Source: Oribacterium sp. UBA3737
GTDB taxonomy: Bacteria; Bacillota_A; Clostridia; Lachnospirales; Lachnospiraceae
Assembly: GCA_002371295.1 (NCBI GenBank)
Contig: DFGZ01000316.1
Coordinates: 1 to 13,020, forward strand
Length of the DNA stretch: 13,020 nt
Direction of reading: 5' to 3'
Position numbers and translations under genes: made by a program. Shown piece by piece: positions 1-5,245 of the stretch (the first letter of the stretch is position 1; every line of letters starts with the position of its first letter). Under the pieces are notes generated by a model. That model was not told the origin of the DNA. It worked only from the letters and a program-made list of their open reading frames with translations, and did not search any database.

Positions 1-2452
1 CATCTCCCCTGAACCACTTCTTGTTGACCGTAATGGAGGTCTTCTCGTCCTCTGTATTATTGAATACCGGCTCGCTGCCGAGTTTCTGCGTGCACGCGGC
101 ATCAGAATAATAACTCGGGGGCGAGGCAAGGTACTTCGTCACATCGTCTTCTGTCTTTACGTTGACAGTCACCTTCGCGTAGTATACAGATGCATCGTTA
201 TAATAAGTCCTGCCGTCAATTACCGTCGTCTCACCCGGCTCTGTTATCCTATATATATAATCATGAGGAAATGACCCTGCGTCCTGAGTTGTCGTGCCGC
301 TGTACTCTATAGGAGTAAATGCGACAACACTCGGCGACCCGGCACCAGTCTGAACGCTCTGAACCTCCTCCCAACTGTTAACCGCCGTCTGCTTCTCCAG
401 CTTGAAGGTAAAGCCGGCGACAGTCGCGTACTCATTGTCAATCTTCTTTCTGGCCTGGAGTACAGCCTGTGAGGTTTCCTCATATACCTTGTGGTAAGTC
501 AGGTGCCACTCGCAATGGTTATAGAAATTATTACATATCACCCATCCGCCGCCGACACCATATGTATCCACCTGAGCTTTAGGCGCCAGAACAATACCTG
601 CAACATCACGAAGCTCCACCTTCGAAGCATTAGGCAGATTGAATACAACACTCTCAATCACATCACTTGTCGCGGTCGTCGTATTAGCTATGCCGACCGA
701 ATCATATGATTGACCATCATTGATAACGGTATACTTATCTATCTTATATTCCTGGTTCTCCGGAAAATTGAATACTATCTTCTGGCCGCTGTTCTTCTTA
801 ATGGTAACCGCGCCGCTGTTGGTAAATGAACTGACAAGTTTCGGCCACTTCTGGGTATTGATATAGTAGGTCCCGTCCGCGAGACCGGTCAGATCTATCA
901 CATATTTCTGCGCACTGTCAGACTCCGGAAGTGACTCGTAGTCAGACTCCGAAAGTGAGTCCTTCGACGCAAGGCTGTCTGACATGGACTGTGCAGCGGC
1001 TATCATCGCCCTTACTTCATCCTTAACATCCTGTTCGCTCTTGTAGATGTAGACAATTTTCTGAAGCCTCTGCTCTGAGGTAGCCGTGCCTTCGAAGCCA
1101 ATCTCCGCGCTGTCAGCAGTATACGGCGAATACAGATATGCTTTATATCCCTTCAGGAACAGCCATCCGTCAACCTTGCCGACCATAACATACTGACACT
1201 GAGCGCCTTCTGACTTTGAAGCGTTAGATCCGTTCTGGCCGCCGGTACCATGCCAGGTTCCGATCGCCATGCTGGTCTCGGAATCCGTATTGTCAAAATA
1301 CCAGTCATTTGCGGTCACGCCATAGTAGATGGAATTGCCCAGTACAGACTCCGCACTGATTGATTCATATGGAACAGCCTCCAGAGTTTTCTGTCCCTGC
1401 CCTGATACCGCAATAACCGAAAATGACTCCATCTGGAAGTCCGCCTGATCCATCCCGCCGTCCTTGAGCGTAACCGAATCGGCCGCGATCGGCTCAACCG
1501 ATATATCATCAGTGGATATATCCGTCGCGTCCGCGGTCGTGTCATTTTTATCCTTGACCTTATCAGAAAGCGGAAGATGATTGATAGCCACCTCCTGCTC
1601 ATCCGAGATTCCGAGGCTGTCGGTGAGCTGGCCCTCCTTGAACTCTATCCTGATATCGACCGAGCCTTCATCAGGCTGATATTCATATTCGCCGCCCTCA
1701 ATAACATTGCCTTCTTCATCATAAGACTGCATGATGAAAGCAACGTCATAGAGAAGTGTGTTCGACTCATCATATGATATGCCTGTAACCTTCATGCCCT
1801 GCTGCGAGCCGGCATCTGTCTGCGTCACATCCGCGGAAGTCTGAGCGCTGTCGTTCAGCGCCTCCATATAAGCGTCATAATTATAAGCATCAGAATCAGG
1901 AGTGACCTCAGTCACCCTGAACTCAGCCTCAGCGGGAACAGCGCCCGGCGTCTCAAGCGTAGCCGTGACACGAACCTTACTGTCCTCGTAGACATACTCC
2001 TTCCGAGGCTCCTCAGACTCAGGCTCCGCCACGACTTCAGCCTCCGTCTCATCCTCGGAAGAGTATTCTTCACCGTCATTGATATGAATACGGATCTTAC
2101 GGTCCTCATCATCACCGAAGTGAATTGTGACATCCTGGCCGGTTGAATCGTTGCTGCTGTCCTGAACAGACTCCGCCCCGGCAGGCACTCCGCCCGCCAG
2201 GACTTCATCTACAGATTCCTTCTGATTCGCAGACTCAATTTCGTCAGGTACGCCTCCAGCCAAAATTTCCTCTCCGGATTCCTGTGCTGTCACAGACTCC
2301 GCGGAAAGCTCCACCGCGAAGCCCACGCCAGCGTTACCGCACAGCAAAACAGCAATAATTAACACGGCCATCATCTTTGACAGCCATGTTCCGAATATGC
2401 CCCCACGGGGCACAATATGTGCAGTTTGCCTGTATTTTGCCCTGTGCTTCAT
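1..2452 (-). CDS. Large sortase-type surface adhesin, N-terminal 817 residues (C-terminus beyond left edge)
   Basis: The frame is open from the ATG at 2452 to the left edge with no stop, so the C-terminal part and any anchor are not visible. The start is supported by GGAGAG at 2462-2467, nine bases upstream. Seen in order: a basic N-terminus; a hydrophobic signal segment at about residues 25-46; an acidic stretch with LAGGVP twice, 21 residues apart (63-69, 84-90); the motif QDVTIHFG at 106-113; and an Ig-like cassette at about 152-345 matching the adhesin at 5231-9715. A choice-of-anchor A-like domain follows at about 365-650 (LGNSIYYG near its start, GIVLAPKA at 619-626, GGWVI and CEWH near its end). 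Next is an FctA/Spy0128-like pilin fold at about 665-800 (YIYRITEP at 732-739), then the first strand of a Cna-B domain (ITVNKKW). It is inferred to be a secreted, wall-anchored adhesin. Domain names come from motif recognition, not a search. Confidence 0.88.
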   Translation of the reverse strand, partial: MKHRAKYRQTAHIVPRGGIFGTWLSKMMAVLIIAVLLCGNAGVGFAVELSAESVTAQESGEEILAGGVPDEIESANQKESVDEVLAGGVPAGAESVQDSSNDSTGQDVTIHFGDDEDRKIRIHINDGEEYSSEDETEAEVVAEPESEEPRKEYVYEDSKVRVTATLETPGAVPAEAEFRVTEVTPDSDAYNYDAYMEALNDSAQTSADVTQTDAGSQQGMKVTGISYDESNTLLYDVAFIMQSYDEEGNVIEGGEYEYQPDEGSVDIRIEFKEGQLTDSLGISDEQEVAINHLPLSDKVKDKNDTTADATDISTDDISVEPIAADSVTLKDGGMDQADFQMESFSVIAVSGQGQKTLEAVPYESISAESVLGNSIYYGVTANDWYFDNTDSETSMAIGTWHGTGGQNGSNASKSEGAQCQYVMVGKVDGWLFLKGYKAYLYSPYTADSAEIGFEGTATSEQRLQKIVYIYKSEQDVKDEVRAMIAAAQSMSDSLASKDSLSESDYESLPESDSAQKYVIDLTGLADGTYYINTQKWPKLVSSFTNSGAVTIKKNSGQKIVFNFPENQEYKIDKYTVINDGQSYDSVGIANTTTATSDVIESVVFNLPNASKVELRDVAGIVLAPKAQVDTYGVGGGWVICNNFYNHCEWHLTYHKVYEETSQAVLQARKKIDNEYATVAGFTFKLEKQTAVNSWEEVQSVQTGAGSPSVVAFTPIEYSGTTTQDAGSFPHDYIYRITEPGETTVIDGRTYYNDASVYYAKVTVNVKTEDDVTKYLASPPSYYSDAACTQKLGSEPVFNNTEDEKTSITVNKKWFRGD

Positions 2453-2530
2453 AAAAAATTTCTCTCCACTTAACCCTGTATCATCACGCATCATCGGAGC
2501 AATAATTGATATTCTCTTTTTTGGGAGTAC

Positions 2531-2559
2531 ATTTTAGCATGATTAAACGCCTTTGGGAA
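2531..2559 (-). promoter_or_regulatory. Candidate promoter of the left-edge adhesin
   Basis: On the minus strand TTCCCA (2559-2554) lies 17 bases from TAAAAT (2536-2531). The -10 is preceded by TG plus one base (TGCTAAAAT), an extended -10. The -35 is weak (4 of 6 matches to TTGACA). It would give an untranslated leader of roughly 70 nt before the ATG at 2452. Confidence 0.4.
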
Positions 2560-2570
2560 CCGCATAATCA

Positions 2571-2617
2571 GTTAATTAACGAATAATTCATTATTTCCCA
2601 TAACGCAATTATTGCGT
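2571..2617. promoter_or_regulatory. Cluster of three AT-rich dyads upstream of the adhesin promoter
   Basis: Three inverted repeats lie close together: GTTAATTAAC (2571-2580, perfect palindrome), AATAAT/ATTATT around TC (2582-2595), and ACGCAAT/ATTGCGT around a single T (2603-2617). They sit just upstream of the candidate -35 of the adhesin at 1-2452, where regulator sites are common. Operator function is an inference. Confidence 0.4.
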
Positions 2618-2650
2618 AAAACGTCTATTGTTTTATACGAACGAACCCAT

Positions 2651-2708
2651 CCCCCGGCTATATTCGGCACACAGCACAATGGCCATTATAATGCCGCTTA
2701 TCCGGGGG
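2651..2708. other. Long-range GC-rich stem-loop between ATPase and left adhesin
   Basis: CCCCCGG (2651-2657) pairs perfectly with CCGGGGG (2702-2708). Inside it CGGCA and TGCCG can also pair, around a core with the palindrome CATTATAATG. It follows the ATPase stop on the minus strand by about 25 nt, but no T-run follows on either strand, so it is not a standard intrinsic terminator. With the candidate promoter and dyads it makes up most of the gap 2453-2733, which holds no gene. Confidence 0.4.
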
Positions 2709-2711
2709 CGA

Positions 2712-2726
2712 GAACAAGGTGCGTGG
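2712..2726 (+). repeat. Left copy of 15-bp inverted repeat bracketing the ATPase unit
   Basis: GAACAAGGTGCGTGG is the exact reverse complement of 4402-4416. The two copies bracket the ATPase gene, its promoter and the 23-bp repeat array. No clear target-site duplication is seen outside the copies. Confidence 0.5.
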
Positions 2727-2733
2727 TAGTTGA

Positions 2734-4005
2734 CTAATCCTTCAGGCATGTTATCGGAACGACATACACTCCGTCTTCACGCTTATACGCAAACGGAACA
2801 ACTCCGCATAAAACCATCATAAATGCCGGCCTGCGCATTTTTGCAGTATCTATCTTTTCTGCCAGTTTTTTAAGGCTTTCAGCTCCCTCATTGATCAGTT
2901 TATCTCCGCCAAGTTTTACCTCAACCAAGCCATAGCTGCCATTTCTCAGATGAATCACTGCATCACATTCAAGACCTGCTTTATCCCTGTAGTGGTATAC
3001 GCTGCCATCAAGTACATCAGCATACACCCTCAAATCCCTGACACACATGTTTTCAAATATCAGGCCCATCAGTTCAAGATTATTGACCAGATCCATGGGT
3101 CCGATACCAAGCGCCGCCACAGCAATCGACGGATCAACAAAATACCTGGTATCTGATGTGCGGATCGCCGTCTTTGAACGCAGATTCGGGTTCCACGCCG
3201 GAGAGTCCTCGATAACAAATATCTTTTTCAGAGCGTTCAGATACCCATAAAGAGATTCCTTATCAAAAGATCCTATATCATTGCTTATTACATCTGATCT
3301 GATCGTTTCCAGAGAAACCTGCGATGAAACATTGCGGGCGTAGGATTTCATTATGCGCTTTGTTCTCTCTGGATCTCTTTTTTTACCATCCACTCTGGAA
3401 ATGTCATCATTGACAACTGCGTCATAATAATCGAAAGCCTGCCTCAGTGCGACTTTCTCAGTATGATTCAAAGCTGCGGGCCAACCGCCCCGGCAAATCA
3501 GGAAAGCTATGTCCTCAATAGTATGATTATCAATAGCAGATATATCCTTTCCACTAAACAAATCCATTAATGATACCTGTCCGTCGGAATCCCTGGATTC
3601 AAATAAAGACATCGGCCTCATCCGCATACGAACAATCCGGCCTGTTCCCGTGTGCATGTTTTCATCCAGCCTGGCCGGAACGGAAGACCCGGTAAGTATA
3701 AACTGTCCGAATTCACCTCTGCGGTCAACCTCATAACGCACTGCATTCCAGATGTTTGTTGCAATCTGCCATTCATCGATTAAATGCGGGACTTCACCTT
3801 CAAGTAGATTTGAAGGCTTTATTCTGGCCATCTGTTGATATTGCTCTGTCATATCAGGACGGTCCATCTCTATGACACTTTTTGCAATATGCTTTGCGGA
3901 AGTTGTTTTTCCGCACCATTTAGCGCCTTCGATTAATACAGCACCCTTGGATTCCAAATGATCCAACAGCACCTGATCTGAAACCCTTTGATAATATTCT
4001 CTCAC
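2734..4005 (-). CDS. AAA+ ATPase, AAA_14/DUF4143 family
   Basis: A 423-residue protein with a GTG start, fixed by AAGGAG at 4013-4018 seven bases upstream. The N-terminal half is an AAA+ NTPase: Walker A GAKWCGKTT at 27-35 with K33 and T34, Walker B HLIDEW at 74-79 with D77 and E78, and a sensor-1-like ILTGSS at 103-108. The C-terminal half matches DUF4143, with a winged-helix-like middle and an end resembling a PD-(D/E)XK nuclease fold: E318, D348 in ECDAVI, and E362/K364 in VEVK. Length and architecture are normal for the family, which is widespread in bacteria and archaea, often next to accessory genes, and has no settled function. It is transcribed alone from a promoter overlapped by 23-bp repeats and is inferred to be cytoplasmic. 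No partner gene is adjacent; the TA module is divergent from it. The family assignment is firm, the biological role unknown. Confidence 0.92.
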   Translation of the reverse strand: MREYYQRVSDQVLLDHLESKGAVLIEGAKWCGKTTSAKHIAKSVIEMDRPDMTEQYQQMARIKPSNLLEGEVPHLIDEWQIATNIWNAVRYEVDRRGEFGQFILTGSSVPARLDENMHTGTGRIVRMRMRPMSLFESRDSDGQVSLMDLFSGKDISAIDNHTIEDIAFLICRGGWPAALNHTEKVALRQAFDYYDAVVNDDISRVDGKKRDPERTKRIMKSYARNVSSQVSLETIRSDVISNDIGSFDKESLYGYLNALKKIFVIEDSPAWNPNLRSKTAIRTSDTRYFVDPSIAVAALGIGPMDLVNNLELMGLIFENMCVRDLRVYADVLDGSVYHYRDKAGLECDAVIHLRNGSYGLVEVKLGGDKLINEGAESLKKLAEKIDTAKMRRPAFMMVLCGVVPFAYKREDGVYVVPITCLKD

Positions 4006-4012
4006 TGGCGAT

Positions 4013-4018
4013 CTCCTT
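4013..4018 (-). promoter_or_regulatory. Ribosome binding site deciding a GTG start
   Basis: AAGGAG on the minus strand lies seven bases before the GTG at 4005. No ATG with comparable spacing is present, so this site fixes the ATPase start. Confidence 0.8.
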
Positions 4019-4055
4019 GCATTTCAACAGTATCGGGTCTTTTGATTGTTTTCGA

Positions 4056-4170
4056 CCGAGTATTTGGCCGGATTCAAGCCGAGCATTCAGCAGGGTACAA
4101 GCCGAGCATTTGGCTGAATTGCAACCGAGTGTTTGTCCATATTCTAACCGAGCATTTGGACTTCGTCAAT
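4056..4170. repeat. Five tandem degenerate 23-bp repeats on the ATPase promoter and leader
   Basis: CCGAG recurs at 4056, 4079, 4102, 4125 and 4148, an exact 23-bp period. The best conserved part of each unit is CCGAGYATTTGG; the rest drifts but usually contains an ATTC-like element and ends in AA. A decayed sixth copy can be read at 4033-4055 (about half the positions match). Because 23 is not a multiple of three, the array does not encode a protein repeat. It lies 50 bases upstream of the ATPase GTG, and the outermost unit overlaps the promoter spacer. Confidence 0.85.
4141..4169 (-). promoter_or_regulatory. Promoter of the AAA+ ATPase
   Basis: On the minus strand TTGACG (4169-4164) is separated by 17 bases from TAGAAT (4146-4141), each 5 of 6 to the sigma-A consensus. 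The transcript would start near 4134 and carry most of the 23-bp repeats in a leader of about 130 nt before the GTG at 4005. Confidence 0.65.
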
Positions 4171-4465
4171 AACCCGGAAGGATGTTCGCCTAATGCGAAA
4201 TGCTGGAAAATGTCGATATCGAATTTGTTTAGATGTGTTTCGGATAAGGGCGCTTCTATAGCTTGGGTGGGTAAGTAAGCTCTGAATCTTGCCCTCCCGT
4301 TAGGTTGTTGGTTACGTACGCCGCCCTTGCGTGAACCTCTGATGGATGCTGTCGGTAACTGACCGACGGCGAGAAACTTAAGAACAGATTTGAACAAGAT
4401 GCCACGCACCTTGTTCACTGACAAATGATTCGGCAACAAAAACTATAACAGCTCTACTTGCTCTC
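4171..4465. other. Non-coding stretch between ATPase promoter and TA promoter, with small hairpins
   Basis: No credible gene is seen. Structure present: GTCGGT/ACCGAC around a 5-base loop (4351-4367), and GAACAAG/CTTGTTC around an 11-base loop (4392-4416), which contains the right inverted-repeat copy. A minus-strand frame is open across much of the stretch but lacks a ribosome binding site and runs into the repeats. A structured RNA or the remnant of an inserted element is possible, without direct support. Confidence 0.4.
4402..4416 (-). repeat. Right copy of 15-bp inverted repeat
   Basis: CCACGCACCTTGTTC on the plus strand, the exact reverse complement of 2712-2726. It also forms the 3' arm of the hairpin at 4392-4416. 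Confidence 0.5.
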
Positions 4466-4495
4466 TTGACTGTTTTCACCTATAATTTGTATAGT
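4466..4495 (+). promoter_or_regulatory. Promoter of the toxin-antitoxin module
   Basis: TTGACT (4466-4471) is followed after 18 bases by TATAGT (4490-4495). Transcription would start at about 4502, inside the palindromic operator candidate. The closer TATAAT at 4481-4486 is only 9 bases from the -35 and is unlikely to be the -10 for it. Confidence 0.7.
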
Positions 4496-4520
4496 AACAA
4501 GGAAACAAGGAATCCTTGTT
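4496..4520. promoter_or_regulatory. Candidate autoregulatory operator of the TA module
   Basis: AACAAGGA occurs twice head to tail (4496-4503, 4504-4511), followed after a single A by its inverse TCCTTGTT (4513-4520). The last two copies make a perfect 8-bp dyad. Placement directly on the start site, before a gene for an AbrB-fold DNA-binding antitoxin, is what autorepression of a TA operon would need. Binding is inferred. Confidence 0.65.
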
Positions 4521-4540
4521 AACAAAGGAGGTGTTTAATT

Positions 4541-4894
4541 ATGACAGCTGCAGCAATATCTCCCGAGCAAAAGAAAGTAACTATATCATCTAAGCGCCAG
4601 TTTACTATCCCTCAAAAGTTCTTTAGGAAACTGGGATTTGATCGTGAAGCGGTATGCACGCTTGGAGACGGTATGCTCATTATTGAACCTGTCAAATCCG
4701 AAAATGGCGGTGAATTTGCCGAGCAGATTTTAGCCGATCTTATCGCTGAAGGGTACAGCGGTCAGGATCTGCTTTCTGAATTCAAAGCAAGACAATCAAA
4801 AGTCCGTCCTACTGTAGAAAAAATGCTCAAAACTGCAAAAGATGCGGCAAATGGGATTGGCGAATACTATTCCTATCAAGAAATTATACGCTGA
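4541..4894 (+). CDS. AbrB/SpoVT-fold antitoxin
   Basis: A 117-residue protein beginning at an ATG nine bases after the strong site AAAGGAGG (4524-4531). Residues 13-52 are a swapped-hairpin AbrB/MazE/SpoVT DNA-binding domain (VTISSKRQFTIP, then LGF and LIIEP). Residues about 56-105 are charged and helical, as expected of the segment that wraps and neutralises a toxin. It overlaps the next gene by 53 bases in another frame, the tight coupling typical of type II TA pairs. It probably binds the toxin and, through the AbrB domain, the palindrome at 4496-4520, repressing its own operon. Family recognition is strong from the motif; the partnership rests on the adjacent toxin-like gene. Confidence 0.88.
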   Translation: MTAAAISPEQKKVTISSKRQFTIPQKFFRKLGFDREAVCTLGDGMLIIEPVKSENGGEFAEQILADLIAEGYSGQDLLSEFKARQSKVRPTVEKMLKTAKDAANGIGEYYSYQEIIR

Positions 4895-5120
4895 AGCCAT
4901 CAAGGAAATATGTAAGGATCCTTCCATCGGTGAGCCGAAGCACGGCGATCTTGAAGGTGTCCTTGGATACGATATCTACTATAATAAGATCAACTATGAG
5001 CTTGCATACACTGTCGAGCAACGTGTAAATGAGGAATCTGGCGAAACCGAGACAGTAGTAGTTATCATGGTCGGCACTCGCGAGAATTTCTACGATGAAC
5101 TAAAACGATACTGGCTGTAA
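4842..5120 (+). CDS. RelE/ParE-family toxin of a type II TA module
   Basis: A 92-residue protein starting inside the antitoxin gene; ATGs at 4842 or 4851 are both possible and neither has a good ribosome binding site, so translation is probably coupled. The residues follow the compact RelE/ParE fold: an N-terminal helix KKLYAEAIKEI at 13-23, the turn GDLEGVLGYDIYY at 35-47, then strands ending in VVVIMVGTRENFYDEL at 72-87. Members act either as ribosome-dependent mRNA interferases (RelE) or as gyrase inhibitors (ParE); the sequence does not show which. The gene ends 14 bases before a run of A that precedes the convergent terminator. The catalytic residues cannot be assigned with confidence. 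Confidence 0.82.
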   Translation: MRQMGLANTIPIKKLYAEAIKEICKDPSIGEPKHGDLEGVLGYDIYYNKINYELAYTVEQRVNEESGETETVVVIMVGTRENFYDELKRYWL

Positions 5121-5133
5121 TGCAAAGGGCAGC

Positions 5134-5168
5134 TAAAAAACAGCCCGCCGCATCAGGATGCAGCGGGC
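5134..5168 (-). terminator. Intrinsic terminator of the large adhesin, shared with the TA module
   Basis: GCCCGC (5143-5148) pairs with GCGGGC (5163-5168), then a C/A mismatch, then GCAT/ATGC around the loop CAGG. On the minus strand the stem is followed by T-rich sequence (complement of the A-run 5135-5140), a canonical rho-independent terminator for the gene ending at 5231. On the plus strand it is followed only by GGTTTCTTC, so termination of the TA transcript would be weaker. Confidence 0.85.
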
Positions 5169-5195
5169 CGGTTTCTTCATAGTTACAATCTGTTA

Positions 5196-5245
5196 TCTTG
5201 TCATCAATCTGCTTTCTTGTCATCAACCTCTTATCTGCTCATCCA
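5196..5245. repeat. 19-bp-period repeat across the adhesin stop codon
   Basis: TCTTGTCATCAA occurs at 5196 and 5215, and a 9-of-12 copy (TCTGCTCATCCA) at 5234, an exact 19-bp spacing. The third copy encodes the last residues of the adhesin (WMS, then R); the other two lie beyond its TAA at 5231-5233. Confidence 0.6.

Noticed and set aside
1912..2208. A 98-codon Arg/Ser-rich minus-strand frame
   Set aside because: It overlaps the real adhesin frame (1-2452), which has a signal peptide and a paralogue in the window.
4056..4170. The 23-bp repeats as a CRISPR array
   Set aside because: The units are directly contiguous with no spacers, are degenerate, and no cas gene is present.
4056..4170. The 23-bp repeats as plasmid iterons
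   Set aside because: Iteron-like spacing is noted, but no replication initiator gene or DnaA-box cluster was seen, and the array overlaps a promoter.
4074..4439. A 121-codon minus-strand open frame upstream of the ATPase
   Set aside because: It would use a TTG start with no ribosome binding site, has no recognisable domain, and runs through the ATPase promoter and the 23-bp repeats, whose period is not a multiple of three.
4481..4486. TATAAT as the -10 of the TA promoter
   Set aside because: It is only 9 bases from the TTGACT -35; TATAGT at 4490-4495 gives an acceptable 18-base spacer.
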